In this document: piece by piece, positions 50,977 to 61,625 of the stretch
Layout: each line of letters begins with the position of its first letter
How positions within the stretch are numbered: position 1 is the first letter of the stretch
Assembly (NCBI GenBank): GCA_039679385.1
Contig: JBDKVB010000068.1
Location: 62,001 to 126,000, forward strand
Length of the DNA: 64,000 bases
Direction of reading: 5' to 3'
Source: Armatimonadia bacterium
Lineage (GTDB): Bacteria; Armatimonadota; Zipacnadia; Zipacnadales; JABUFB01
The notes under the pieces: model-generated
The model's database searches: none
Seen by the model: only the letters and a program-made list of their open reading frames with translations
What the model was told of the DNA's origin: nothing
Made by a program: the position numbers and the translations under genes

Positions 50977-52935
50977 ATGGATCGGCTGAACCGGTTTCCG
51001 CAGATGATGCAGCAGTACCTGATGCGGCGAGTGCGGGAGGCAGAGACGGAAGCGGACGAGCGCAAGTTCTCCATGCGCACGCGCAAGGATGCCCTGGCCT
51101 ACCAGGAGGCGCTTCGCAAGAAGATGCGCAAGGTCTTCGGGCCGCTGCCGCGCAAGACACCTCTGAAGCCCGTGCTGACCGGGTCCTTTGAGCGTGACGC
51201 CTACACGGTGGAGAAGGTCATGTTCGAGAGCCGTCCCGATTTCCCGGTGACGGCCTCGCTCTACGTGCCGAAGGGCTACGATGCCCCGATGCCCGGAGTC
51301 ATCGCGCCCTGCGGTCACAGCGGCAATGGGAAGGCCGCAGACGCGTACCAGTCCTTCGCCCAGGGCCTCGCGAGCAAGGGCTACGTGGTGCTCTCCTACG
51401 ACCCGGTGAGCCAGGGCGAGCGGACGCAGTATCCGGACGGCAAGGGCGGCTCGAAGGTCGGGATCTGCTGCCCGGAGCATAACCACATGGGCTCGCAGCA
51501 GGGCCTCGTCGGTGAGTTCTTCGGAACCTGGCGAGTCTGGGACGGCATCCGTGCCCTGGACTACCTGCTGACCCGCCCGGAGGTCGACCCTACCCGTCTG
51601 GGAGTCACCGGGAACTCCGGCGGCGGCACACTGACCAGCCTGATCGTGGCGAACGACGACCGCTACCTGGTGGCGGGTCCCGGCTGCTACGTGACCACCT
51701 GGCGACGCAATGCGGAGAACGAGCTCCCGGCCGACTCGGAGCAGCAGCCTCCGCTGGCGCTCTCCCTTGGGATGGACATGGACGACCTCTTCGGCCTGCA
51801 TGCGCCCAAGCCCCTTATCCTGCTGACCCAGGAGAAGGACTTCTTCGACCAGCGAGGCGCTCTGGAGTCCTTCGCACGCCTCAAGCACCTGTACAAGCTC
51901 CTGGGCGCCGAGGACAACGTGGCGATGGTGACGGGACCGGCGCACCACGGCTTCGCCCAGCCCCTTCGGGAGGCCATGTACTCCTTCTTCAACAAGGCCT
52001 GCGGCAAGAAGGAGAGTGGCAAGGAGCCGCCCGTTGTCGTCGAGACCGACGAGCAGATGCAGGTGACTCCGACCGGGCAGGTCTCAGACCTCGACCGCGC
52101 GCCGAGGACGGTCTTCAGCTTCACGGCGGAGAAGGCCCAGCAACTCGCCGACAAGCGAAAGCCCCTGCGCGGCGACGACCTGCGCAAGGCCATCACGAAA
52201 CTGCTTGCCCTCAAGAAGCGCAGTGGCGTGCCCGACTACCGGATCCTGCGGCCGGTCGGACGACGCACGGACTACCCGCGGCCCTTCGCCACGCACTTCG
52301 CAGTCCAGACGGAGCCGGACATCGAGGCCCTCGTGTACAAGCTGGAGGACGAGGGACTGTGCTCGCGACCCGCGCCGGGCAAGCAGGCAGTACTGTACGT
52401 CCCGCACCAGTCCTCCGACGAGGACCTCGCAACCGATGCGCTGGTGAAGGAACTCGCCGAGCAGGAGCAGTCCTTCTTCACCGTAGACTGCCGCGGAACG
52501 GGCGAGTCGCAGCCGAACACCTGCGGCAGGAACCAATACCTGAACATCTACGGCAGCGACTACTTCTATGCTTCCTTCGGGATCATGTTCGGGGAGCCCT
52601 ACGTCGGCTGGCGAGTGCACGACATCCTGTCGGTTCTCGACTGGATGGAGAGCTACGGGTACAAGAAGGTGCATCTCGTCGGGCGCGGCTGGGGGAGTGT
52701 CCCGGCTGTGTTTGCAGCGGTCCTCGACCCACGCGTGAAGCAGGTCACGCTGAAGAACGCCCCGGTGTCCTTCACGGAGTGGGCAACGACGGAGATGCTG
52801 CGCTGGCCGCTGTCCACGTGCCCGCGAAACGTGCTGCAAGTGCTGGACCTGCCGGACTGCTACGCGGCGCTGAAGTCAAAGAAGCTGCGACTGGTGGAGC
52901 CCTGGAACGCCGAGATGCAGCCCTGCGGGGAGTAG
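50977..52935 (+). CDS. double alpha/beta-hydrolase, acetylxylan-esterase-like
   Basis: 652 residues from ATG 50977, after GGAGG. First domain (about 60-365) has the nucleophile elbow GNSGG (Ser214), the charge-relay Asp in LTQEKDFFD and His in AHHGF, and a loop SLYVPKGYDAPMPGVI typical of Axe/DUF-type esterases. Second domain (about 440-652) retains the fold, with LVGRGWGS at the elbow position (G569-R-G571-W-G573): Ser is replaced by Gly. It is probably inactive or accessory. The role is likely ester removal from a glycan or small acid. Substrate unknown. Confidence 0.75.
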   Translation: MDRLNRFPQMMQQYLMRRVREAETEADERKFSMRTRKDALAYQEALRKKMRKVFGPLPRKTPLKPVLTGSFERDAYTVEKVMFESRPDFPVTASLYVPKGYDAPMPGVIAPCGHSGNGKAADAYQSFAQGLASKGYVVLSYDPVSQGERTQYPDGKGGSKVGICCPEHNHMGSQQGLVGEFFGTWRVWDGIRALDYLLTRPEVDPTRLGVTGNSGGGTLTSLIVANDDRYLVAGPGCYVTTWRRNAENELPADSEQQPPLALSLGMDMDDLFGLHAPKPLILLTQEKDFFDQRGALESFARLKHLYKLLGAEDNVAMVTGPAHHGFAQPLREAMYSFFNKACGKKESGKEPPVVVETDEQMQVTPTGQVSDLDRAPRTVFSFTAEKAQQLADKRKPLRGDDLRKAITKLLALKKRSGVPDYRILRPVGRRTDYPRPFATHFAVQTEPDIEALVYKLEDEGLCSRPAPGKQAVLYVPHQSSDEDLATDALVKELAEQEQSFFTVDCRGTGESQPNTCGRNQYLNIYGSDYFYASFGIMFGEPYVGWRVHDILSVLDWMESYGYKKVHLVGRGWGSVPAVFAAVLDPRVKQVTLKNAPVSFTEWATTEMLRWPLSTCPRNVLQVLDLPDCYAALKSKKLRLVEPWNAEMQPCGE

Positions 52936-52952
52936 GAAGCCAGAGGGAGCCT

Positions 52953-52995
52953 GCGGATTCCGGACGCGACCAAGTGTCCGGAATCCGCTTGTCTT
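52953..52995 (+). terminator. Rho-independent terminator
   Basis: A perfect 13-base stem GCGGATTCCGGAC / GTCCGGAATCCGC with a 10-base loop, followed by TTGTCTTT. It closes the M28/esterase unit. Confidence 0.85.
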
Positions 52996-53045
52996 TGGGG
53001 GATGGGGAAGAGGCAAGTGCCGGCGTGTCTCGTCAGGCAGCGCCC

Positions 53046-53858
53046 TCAGAGCGCCGAGCCTTCCGCTGCCTGTCGATAGGTCAGGGCGACGACTTCGCCT
53101 TCGTGACGACCGGCGGCGTGGTTCAGCATGGTGAGCAGTGTCTCACCCTCGGGATCGTTCTGGGCAAGCACCGTTAGCTCAAGCCACGGCGCGTACATGA
53201 GCCCGCCCATGTCGTGGGCGAAGTCGACGCACCCACGGACGTGAGCCAGCCACTCGTCGACGGGTCGCCCCTGCACCTCGAAGAAGTTGCGATCGCAGTA
53301 CCCCGGGCAAGGGATCTCCAGAAGGCCTGAGGGGTACAGTCGCGGCTGGCTGTGCTTGATGAGCATGGCCGCGTTCTTGTCGGCGAAGCCCACCTCCTGC
53401 GGGTCGGGCGGCTGCTTGGTGGAGTGGTCGGAGCTTACGAACCCCAGGCCGCTATCCATGACCGCCTTCTGTAGGCCCTCGTGTTTCTGAATCCCGAGTC
53501 GACGCATGGGGGAGAGCCGCAGGCCCTCAGGCTGCGGGAGACCGACCTGCACGAAGGCCTCGATCCCCGACTTCAGGGCTGTCAGCAAGGCCTGGGCAGC
53601 ACCCTCCTCTGGTGTCTCGGTGCAGGTGACCAGCAGGTCGACGGCATGGCCGCGATCGGATAGGTCGCGCAGGAACGGTGCGGCGTCGGCGTTCCCCAGC
53701 AGATCAGGGGCGAGGAAGACCTGCAGTCGGCCCTGGTTCGCCTCGATCTGGGTGGCTGCGGAGGCGAGGTAGGCCTGGCGACTGTCCGGTGAGTCTCCTG
53801 CGGACCAGTCCGCGGCAAAGCTCACGGCGCACCGCGAGCCCTGAGGTAAGCTGAGCAT
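53046..53858 (-). CDS. polysaccharide-deacetylase-like protein, catalytic motifs unclear
   Basis: 270 residues from ATG 53856-53858. NodB-like layout is suggested by CAVSFAADWSAGDSPDSRQAY (strand with Asp), FLAPDLLG, ...RGHAVDLLVTCTE and FVSSDHSTKQPPDP, ending with strand LMYAPWLELTVLAQND. The hallmark TFDDG and H-x3-H metal motifs are not found in recognisable form (ADWSAGD and SDHSTK are the nearest). Active deacetylase is doubtful; a related fold is possible. It lies between the terminator and a Gfo/Idh gene on the same strand. Confidence 0.5.
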   Translation of the reverse strand: MLSLPQGSRCAVSFAADWSAGDSPDSRQAYLASAATQIEANQGRLQVFLAPDLLGNADAAPFLRDLSDRGHAVDLLVTCTETPEEGAAQALLTALKSGIEAFVQVGLPQPEGLRLSPMRRLGIQKHEGLQKAVMDSGLGFVSSDHSTKQPPDPQEVGFADKNAAMLIKHSQPRLYPSGLLEIPCPGYCDRNFFEVQGRPVDEWLAHVRGCVDFAHDMGGLMYAPWLELTVLAQNDPEGETLLTMLNHAAGRHEGEVVALTYRQAAEGSAL

Positions 53859-53974
53859 GGTTGCTGTCTGACCTTTCTGCCTGGAGCCCAGAACGGCCGG
53901 GTCGCCCGGCAGGCGATGCCAATGCCCTCTATCTGCCTGAGCGACCCGGGTAACATCCAGAGGCAACCGCGATT

Positions 53975-54955
53975 CTACATGATGTCGGCGACCTTGACTA
54001 CCTCGCCGCCGGCCTCGGAGGACTTGTTCACAGCGATGGTGACGGCCAGGGTCTTGTAGCCGTCGGCGTAGTCGGAGAAGATCCCGCTGCGGTCGCCGGT
54101 CTCGACGGCATGGATGAAGGCCTGGTCCTCGCCCAGGTAGCCGTCAACCTGCTTGGTGTACTCGCCGTTGTCTTCCTTGGAGCTCCAGGTGAGCGAGTTG
54201 CCCTGCACGAGAAGGGTGAAGCCCTCGGCCATGACGCGGCAGGAGCTCTGTCCCCAGCCCTCGAGCATGCAGGTGTTGCTGATGTTGCCGACGGCGCCGT
54301 TGGCGAAGATGAGGTTTGCCGTAGCGGCATCAGCGACGTTGCAGTTCTCGACCTTCGTGTGCATGACCTGGTGGGTCCCGAAGGCCTGGACGGAGACAAC
54401 CTCACCGGCAAGGTAGCGGGCCATGTCGACGATGTGCGTGGTCTGCTCGACCATCTGGCCGCCGGACTGCTCCTGCACACGCCACCACGGAGCACCGGGC
54501 AGGCTGCCCCAGAAGTTGCCCCAGATCAGGCCGAGAGTGCGGCCCTGGAGCATCTCCTTCGCCTTGATCACGTGGTCATCCCAGCGGTACTTGTAGGCGA
54601 CGGCCGTCACGACGCCGCTGTCCTCGACGGCCTTCAGGATCGGCTTGGCCATTGCGCAGTCGATGGCAATGGGCTTCTCGACGAGCATGTGCAGGCCCTT
54701 GGCGCAGCAGGCCAGCTCGATGTCGCCGTGCGCGAAGGGCGGCACGCCGATGAACACCGCGTTCAGGTCTTCTGTGTCGAGCATCTTGCTGAAGTCGTCG
54801 TAGGCGTGGCCGCCGAACTTCTCGGCTGCCTTCTGGGCGCGCTCGAGCTGGACGTCGCAGAATGCAACGTTCTGCACGCCCGCGATCTGTGAGAGACGGT
54901 CCATGTGGCCCTGAGCGATGCCGCCGGTACCGATGAAACCCATGCGAACGGACAT
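53975..54955 (-). CDS. Gfo/Idh/MocA family oxidoreductase, third copy
   Basis: 326 residues from ATG 54953-54955, after AGGAGG. Rossmann MGFIGTGGIAQGHMDRL, then NAVFIGVPPFAHGDIELACCAKGLHMLVEKPIAI with canonical EKP, VAYKYRWDDHV and WWRVQEQSGGQMVEQTTHIVDMARYLAG (the His-x3-Asp-type catalytic region). NAD(P)-linked sugar dehydrogenase, substrate unknown. Divergent from the pentose-phosphate operon across about 260 bases. Confidence 0.88.
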   Translation of the reverse strand: MSVRMGFIGTGGIAQGHMDRLSQIAGVQNVAFCDVQLERAQKAAEKFGGHAYDDFSKMLDTEDLNAVFIGVPPFAHGDIELACCAKGLHMLVEKPIAIDCAMAKPILKAVEDSGVVTAVAYKYRWDDHVIKAKEMLQGRTLGLIWGNFWGSLPGAPWWRVQEQSGGQMVEQTTHIVDMARYLAGEVVSVQAFGTHQVMHTKVENCNVADAATANLIFANGAVGNISNTCMLEGWGQSSCRVMAEGFTLLVQGNSLTWSSKEDNGEYTKQVDGYLGEDQAFIHAVETGDRSGIFSDYADGYKTLAVTIAVNKSSEAGGEVVKVADIM

Positions 54956-55214
54956 GTGAGTAGCCTCCTGTGAGTCGTATGAAAGGGCATGATGTGAACC
55001 CGCGCTACAAGGGCCGCGCGAGTGCCTCGCCCGGACTAGCCAAGGCGAATCCGCGACTGATGACGCCGCAATGCGAGCCAATTCCCTGCAGGCGTGTATC
55101 ATCCCTCCCTTCGGCAGGACACTAATCGGGAACCGTCGAAGTGCGGTCTATCAGACCCTTGCCACGGACCAGGGACCGAAGGGACACCCCGATCCAGCGA
55201 CCGGAGGTATCACG

Positions 55215-56113
<899 letters not shown>

Positions 56114-56117
<4 letters not shown>

Positions 56118-57712
56118 GTCCGCTGAACGGGGGCCAGAGGACGGAGGCTGTTGAGACGACGGCCTGGACGCCCGGCGCTGCCTGTCCACGCTTCGCTGAG
56201 GTCACGGCGCTGGTGCTCTTCGGCGCGACCGGTGATCTCACGCGACGCAAGCTGATGCCCGCGATCTACTCCCTGATGGCCGACGGGCTCCTGCCCTGCG
56301 GGTTGCCAATCCTCAGTGTCGGACGGCGGGTGGCGGCGCGAGAGCAGTTGCTCGAAGAGTTCCATGAAGCTGCGGCTACCCGGTCCCGCCGCAAGCCACT
56401 CGATGAGGCTCTCTGGGCGGCCATGGCCGAGGGCATCCACTACGTCCGGGGCGAGCTTGACGATTCGGCCACCTACGCCGCGGTAAAGGAAAAGCTCGAG
56501 CAACTGGATTCCCAGGCTCCCGCGCCGATGAACCGGCTCTTCTACCTCGCAGTGCCGCCGCACTTCTTCCGGCCGGTGATCGACAACCTATCAGCGAGCG
56601 GGCTTTCGGGGCAGTCCTTTGGGCGTCACGGGTGGCCGCGGATCGTCGTCGAGAAGCCCTTCGGCAGCGACCTGGAGAGCGCGCGGGAACTCAACCGGCA
56701 GTTGCAGATGCTGTTTTCAGAGAAGCAGATCTACCGGATGGACCACTACCTGGGCAAGGAAACCGTTCAGAACCTGCTGGTCCTGCGCTTCGCGAACGCG
56801 ATCTTTGAGCCGCTGTGGAACCATAGGTACATCTCGAACGTGCAGATCACCATCTCTGAGACGGTCGGACTTGAGGGGCGTGGACAGTACTTCGACCGGA
56901 GCGGCATGCTGCGCGATGTCGTCCAGAACCACATGTTCGAGCTGCTGGCGCTGACGGCGATGGAGCCGCCCGTGAGCATGGACGCGGACGCAGTCCGAGA
57001 CGAGAAAACCAAGGTGCTGCGCTCCCTTCGTCCACTGACCGAGGCCGATGTGGCGCAGCGCACGGTGCGAGCCAGATATGATGCCGGCGAGGTGGAAGGG
57101 CAGCAGGTGCCCGCCTACCTTCAGGAACCTGGTGTCGCCCCGGAGTCGCAGACCGAGACCTATGCGGCGCTTCGCCTGGAAGTGGACAACTGGCGCTGGG
57201 CCGGGGTGCCCTTCCTGCTGCGTGCCGGCAAGCGCCTGAAGAGCCGGGCAACGGAGATCGTCGTGCGCTTCAGGCCTGCGCCGCATCTGGTCTTCGAGGG
57301 TCAGGAGCGGAGCATCGAGCCCAATGCCCTGGTCCTGCGCATCCAGCCCAATGAGGGTGTGTCGCTGTGCTTCGCTGCCAAGGAGCCCGGGCCGGGCCTG
57401 CACATCCAGCCGGTGCCGCTGGAGTTCCACTTCGCCGATGCCTTCAAGATCGAGCCGCCCGATGCCTACGAGCGGCTGATTCTGGACTCGCTGCTGGGCG
57501 ACGGCACGCTCTTTGCCCGGGCCGATAGCATCGAGCAATCCTGGTCCCTGATGATGCCCATCCTCGAAGCCTGGCAGGCGGGCGCATCGCCGCTGGCGAC
57601 CTATCCTGCCGGGAGTTGGGGACCACCGGAGGCGAAGGCGCTGATCGAACCGACCGGCGACCAGTGGCAGGAGCCCGGGCGCTGCCTCTGGGCAGCGGAG
57701 CCGGAGTCATGA
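56114..57712 (+). CDS. zwf: glucose-6-phosphate 1-dehydrogenase
   Basis: 532 residues. Motifs: FGATGDLTRRKLMPAIYSL (NADP binding), EKPFGSDLESARELN, RMDHYLGKETVQNLLVLRFAN (catalytic RIDHYLGK), WNHRYISNVQITISE, GRGQYFDRSGMLRDVVQNHMFELL, and the late RAGKRLKSRATEIVVRF. Complete and typical length. Oxidises glucose 6-phosphate to the lactone with NADP. Coupled by ATGA overlaps to gnd before and pgl after. Confidence 0.97.
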
Positions 57713-58524
57713 GAAGAGTGGTGCGCGTCGTCTCCGACCCTGGGCCTGAAGCCCTGGCCGAGGCTGCTGCCGAGCACCTGGCTTCTTGTGCGGAGGCTGC
57801 GGTTGCGGACCGTGGGCGATTCCTGCTGGCGCTCTCGGGCGGATCGACACCCTTGCGCATGTTCGACTTGCTGGCCCGTGAGGACTGGGCCGCAAGGGTT
57901 CCCTGGGAGCGCACGTGGGTCTTGTGGGCCGACGAACGTTGTGTGCCGCCCGAGCATCCCGACAGCAACTATGGCGCAGCGCACAGGACGCTGCTGTCGC
58001 GGGTTCCCCTTGCCCCGGAGAGGGTGCTGCGAATGCGCGGTGAGGATGATCCAGCGCGAGCGGCCGACGCCTATGAGTGTGCAGTGCGGGAGTTGCTCGG
58101 GAGCAACCCACGGCTTGACCTCGTGCTCCTGGGCATGGGCGCCGACGGTCACACCGCCTCGCTGTTCCCGGGAACGGAGGCGGTGGAGGAGAGGCAGCGC
58201 TATGCTGTCGCCAACCACGTGCCGCAGTTGCAGTCCTGGCGTCTGACGCTGACTTTGGGGCTGCTCAACCGGTCGCGGAAGGTGCTATTCTTGGTGAGCG
58301 GCAGTGAGAAGGCAGGGACCCTGGCACGCGTGTTGGAACCGGGAGTCCAGGCCGAGGAGGGACCACAGCTTCTCCCGGCAGCACGAGTGCGTCCTGCCGA
58401 GGGGGAGTTGCTATGGCTTGTCGATGGGCCCGCTGCATCGGCGCTAGGGCCCCGGGGGGTAAACGGCGGCAGTCCGCCGCATCTGGAGGAAACCCATGAT
58501 CTACCGACAACTTGGAACGAGTGA
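57709..58524 (+). CDS. pgl: 6-phosphogluconolactonase
   Basis: 271 residues from ATG 57709, overlapping zwf's stop. DevB family: LLALSGGSTPLRMFDLL (phosphate loop), VLWADERCVPPEHPDSNYGAAHRTLL, LDLVLLGMGADGHTASLFPGTEA (catalytic His in GADGHTASL) and VLFLVSGSEKAGTLARVL. Hydrolyses 6-phosphogluconolactone. It overlaps the aldo/keto reductase start by 29 bases, so its last residues (near TTWNE) are probably dispensable. Confidence 0.93.
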   Translation: MRRVVRVVSDPGPEALAEAAAEHLASCAEAAVADRGRFLLALSGGSTPLRMFDLLAREDWAARVPWERTWVLWADERCVPPEHPDSNYGAAHRTLLSRVPLAPERVLRMRGEDDPARAADAYECAVRELLGSNPRLDLVLLGMGADGHTASLFPGTEAVEERQRYAVANHVPQLQSWRLTLTLGLLNRSRKVLFLVSGSEKAGTLARVLEPGVQAEEGPQLLPAARVRPAEGELLWLVDGPAASALGPRGVNGGSPPHLEETHDLPTTWNE

Positions 58525-59461
58525 CCTGCAAGTGCCCGCGATCGTCTTTGGTTCCTGGGCAACCGGGGGATGGTGGTGGGGCGGTACGGACGACGACCTG
58601 GCCATCGGCGCCATCCGCGCGGCCATTGACGGCGGCATCAACTGCATCGACACCGCGCCGGTCTACGGCTTCGGCCACAGCGAAGAGGTCGTTGGCCGAG
58701 CCATCAAGGGCCTGCGCGATAAGGTGCTGATTGCCACGAAGTGCGGTCTGGTCTGGAACCACATGTTCACCGACGATGACCGCAAATCCCTGTCGGTCCG
58801 CCACGTACTCAAGAAGGAAAGCATCCTCCGGGAGTGCGAGGCCAGCCTCGACCGACTGGGGACCGACCATATCGACCTGTACCAGTGCCATTGGCCGGAC
58901 AGCACCACAGCCTTGAGCGAAACCATGGAGGCGCTGGTGGAGCTGATGCAGGCCGGGAAGATCCGCGCCATCGGCTTCAGCAACCACTCCGCCGAGCAAC
59001 TTGAGGAGTGCCTGCACTACGGCCCGGTGCACTGCCACCAGCCCAAGTTCAGCCTCCTCAACCGCAAGAACCTGAAGGGCGTCATCAAGTGGACGAAGGA
59101 GCACAACATCGGCAGCATCGTCTACAGCCCCCTGGAGCAGGGAATCCTGACTGGGAAGGTCACCATGGACCGGGTCCTCGCGCCCGGCGATGAGAGAGCG
59201 GGGCAGTTCTGGTTCAAGCCGGAGAACCGCCGGCGCGCCCTCGAAGTCCTGGCGCGCGACATCCAGCCGATTGCCGATGGACACGGTGCGACCCTTGCCC
59301 AGGTGTGCCTCGCCTGGACCATAGCCGCACCGGGCATCGCCGCAGCCATCGTAGGAGCGCGCAACCCGGAGCAGGTTGCCGAGAACCTCAAGGCAGCCGA
59401 GTTGGTCTTGTCGGAAGACGAGAAAGCGAAGGTGCTCGCAGCCTTCGAATCCCTGGGCTAG
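58496..59461 (+). CDS. aldo/keto reductase
   Basis: 321 residues from ATG 58496 preceded by GGAGGAAA. AKR TIM barrel: GINCIDTAPVYGFGHSEEVVGRAI (catalytic Asp and Tyr), VLIATKCGLVW (Lys), LYQCHWPD (His), RAIGFSNHSAEQLEE and late IVGARNPEQVAEN (NADP). Substrate unknown; family members reduce or oxidise sugars and polyols (L-fucose or arabinose dehydrogenase-type). Its overlap with pgl and short distance to the aldolase suggest one transcript. Confidence 0.89.
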   Translation: MIYRQLGTSDLQVPAIVFGSWATGGWWWGGTDDDLAIGAIRAAIDGGINCIDTAPVYGFGHSEEVVGRAIKGLRDKVLIATKCGLVWNHMFTDDDRKSLSVRHVLKKESILRECEASLDRLGTDHIDLYQCHWPDSTTALSETMEALVELMQAGKIRAIGFSNHSAEQLEECLHYGPVHCHQPKFSLLNRKNLKGVIKWTKEHNIGSIVYSPLEQGILTGKVTMDRVLAPGDERAGQFWFKPENRRRALEVLARDIQPIADGHGATLAQVCLAWTIAAPGIAAAIVGARNPEQVAENLKAAELVLSEDEKAKVLAAFESLG

Positions 59462-59485
59462 ACCCGGAAGGACGGATCCGCACCA

Positions 59486-60262
59486 ATGCAGACGCCCATC
59501 GCACTACGTGAGCAGATGAAGCAGGGCCCCGTGCTCGGGTGCATCAACGTCATCCCGAACATACTGGTCGTCGAGGAGATGTGTGCCTCTCCCTGTGATT
59601 TCGTGTGGATCGACAACGAGCATGGTCCCCACACGATGAACGACGTCTCGGCCGCGATTGGAGTCTGTCTGGGGTACGGCAAGAACCCGATCGTGCGGGT
59701 TCCCTGCGCCGAGGACTGGGCCGTGAAGTGGGTCCTGGATCAGGGCGCGAGAGGCGTCATGTTCCCCTTCATCAACACCGGCGAGCAGGCACGCTGGGCC
59801 ATTTCCGCGTGCCGCTATCCGCTCCAGGGGCACCGGGGGTTCTGCGTTGACATCGCGGCCATGCGATGGGGCGTCGATGCGGCAACCTACGTCCGACGCG
59901 CCAACGAGGAGATCGCGGTCATCCTGCAGATCGAGCACCGTGAGGCGATCCGCAACCTGGAGGACATCGTCGCCCAGGACGGCTGGGACATGCTCTTCGT
60001 GGGGCCGATGGACCTCTCGAGCAGCTACGGGAAGCTCGGACAGCTCGACGACCCCGAGGTCTCCTCGGCGATCGACCTGGCGGTCAGAAAGGCCCACGAG
60101 GCGGGCGGATTCGTCGGAACCATCGGTCTGACAACCGAGGACATGAAGCGGCGGCTTGACCAGGGCTTCGACTTCGTCGCCATGGTCTCGGATACCAGTA
60201 TCCTGCAGATGGCGCTCAAGGAGCGCTGGGAGCAGCTCGGTCGACCCTGGCAGAGCAAGTAG
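59486..60262 (+). CDS. HpcH/HpaI-family class II aldolase
   Basis: 258 residues from ATG 59486. Motifs: FVWIDNEHGPHTMNDV (HpcH-type His), GVMFPFINTGEQARWAISACRYPLQGHRGF (RYPP-like GxRG turn) and LFVGPMDLSSSYGKLGQLDDPEV (metal Asp and phosphate loop). It cleaves 2-keto-3-deoxy sugar acids such as KDR (RhmA type) or 4-hydroxy-2-ketoheptanedioate. Here the neighbouring aldo/keto reductase fits a non-phosphorylated deoxysugar route (for example L-rhamnonate), consistent with the rhamnogalacturonan-lyase-like gene 53 kb away; inference. Confidence 0.88.
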   Translation: MQTPIALREQMKQGPVLGCINVIPNILVVEEMCASPCDFVWIDNEHGPHTMNDVSAAIGVCLGYGKNPIVRVPCAEDWAVKWVLDQGARGVMFPFINTGEQARWAISACRYPLQGHRGFCVDIAAMRWGVDAATYVRRANEEIAVILQIEHREAIRNLEDIVAQDGWDMLFVGPMDLSSSYGKLGQLDDPEVSSAIDLAVRKAHEAGGFVGTIGLTTEDMKRRLDQGFDFVAMVSDTSILQMALKERWEQLGRPWQSK

Positions 60263-60283
60263 CTCCGCCGGGCCTTGGTCACA

Positions 60284-60324
60284 GGGGCCGGTCGCGGTGT
60301 CTGAAGGCCACCGAGGCCGGCCCC
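60284..60324. terminator. terminator between convergent genes
   Basis: GGGGCCGG / CCGGCCCC outer stem with an inner CGGTG/CACCG stem. It lies between the aldolase and the GGDEF-like gene. T-runs weak. Confidence 0.6.
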
Positions 60325-60363
60325 GTTGTGTGGGGGACTTGTCCTTCCGGGTCGCTGCTCGAC

Positions 60364-61356
60364 CTACACGAACACAAAGGCGCCTCGGGCACCGGCGGCC
60401 CTTGCATCGTGGAGCGCGGCGGTTGCCTGGCCAAAGAGCTCCGGTGAGCTGGCTCCCTCAAAGGTCCAGCCGCTGACGCCGGTGTGGCATTCGAGTTCCG
60501 AGGAGAGCTCCGGATGCTTGCGGAGTTGGCCGACCACGCGCTCGACGGCAATGAGTGCGTTCCGCTGACTCGTCATGGGCAGCAACAGGCCGAAGCGTCC
60601 GTCATCCAGGCGGCCGACGACATCCGTTCGGCGCAGGGCGCAGGTGGTGACCTCCGCAAGCGCGGTCAGCTCAGCGGTCGTGAGGTCGGTGGGACGGCGC
60701 TCGGGCGTCACGTGAATCTCCATGAGCACCAGGGCCAGCTCCATGGGGCGCTGCCGCGCGACATCGACTTCTCGCTCCACCCGGGCGATGAACTCCTCCT
60801 GCCCGTGCAGGTTCGGTATCGCGACCGGGGCCACAGGTTCCAGGGCGAGCTGTGCACAGGCGGGAATGTGGGGCGCGACAGCCAACATGATAGCCTCAAC
60901 AGCCTGCCAGTCAGCACCCTTCGGGCCGCAGTCGGAGGCCTGGAGCACTCGCAGAAGGCCGCCATGGCGTCCCGCACTGCGAAGCTCGATCTCCTCCCAG
61001 CGGGCCGCGAGACGCTCCTCGGGGCTCTCCTGGCGTCCGCGCCAGCGTGCGAGGCGTCGCGGAATCCAGGTCGAAGTCAGTGCACCGACGCTGTGCTCGA
61101 GCGCTTCGCGGACGTCGGCCGTCAGGCGGTCAAGAGCCGCCTCGGACAGCGGGCGCAGTCCACACAGGTAGAGAGCATCGCCGGGTTCTGTGCAGGCCGC
61201 CAACCAGATGCCGGCACCGTAGGGAGCGCCGGCTGACTGGGCGATCTGCAGCAGGTCGGGAACTGTGGTGGCCTTTGAGAAAGCGTCGTGCAGGGGCCGC
61301 AGGTCGAGCACCGTCGGAACCTGGCCTGCGGGTGACGACAGGACTTTGGGAATCAT
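60364..61356 (-). CDS. GGDEF-fold protein with degenerate active site
   Basis: 330 residues from ATG 61354-61356 (GAGGTG upstream). Residues about 1-165 are GAF-like (APYGAGIWLAACTEPGDALYLCGL). Residues about 185-330 have the diguanylate cyclase fold: EEFIARVEREVDVARQRPMELALVLMEI, then VVGRLDDGRFGLLLP where RxGGDEF should be, followed by ALIAVERVVGQLR and TGVSGWTFEGASSPELFGQATAALHDARAAGARGAFVF. The G-G-D-E-F signature is L-D-D-G-R-F here, so cyclase activity is not expected; a nucleotide- or protein-sensing role may remain. Confidence 0.78.
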   Translation of the reverse strand: MIPKVLSSPAGQVPTVLDLRPLHDAFSKATTVPDLLQIAQSAGAPYGAGIWLAACTEPGDALYLCGLRPLSEAALDRLTADVREALEHSVGALTSTWIPRRLARWRGRQESPEERLAARWEEIELRSAGRHGGLLRVLQASDCGPKGADWQAVEAIMLAVAPHIPACAQLALEPVAPVAIPNLHGQEEFIARVEREVDVARQRPMELALVLMEIHVTPERRPTDLTTAELTALAEVTTCALRRTDVVGRLDDGRFGLLLPMTSQRNALIAVERVVGQLRKHPELSSELECHTGVSGWTFEGASSPELFGQATAALHDARAAGARGAFVFV

Positions 61357-61625
61357 CGGTTGACACCTCGCTGGGGTTGATCTTGTGGGCTTGCAGGGAA
61401 CATCGGCGTGCTCCGGCGAGGGTGAAGAGCACGCGGCGCCTTGTTTGCGGGGCCGTTACGCAGAGGCGGCACTGGCGGTGAAAGCAGTGCCGAAGGGCGC
61501 CGAGGCCCCGGCCGGGAAGGTATTCAGGCCCGCAAGGCGAAACAGACAACAAAGGTCGCAGTGGCGAGATAGTCGGCCTCTGGGCCCGGGTGGGTCGTGC
61601 AGACTGCTGGAGGAAACAACTGAGC

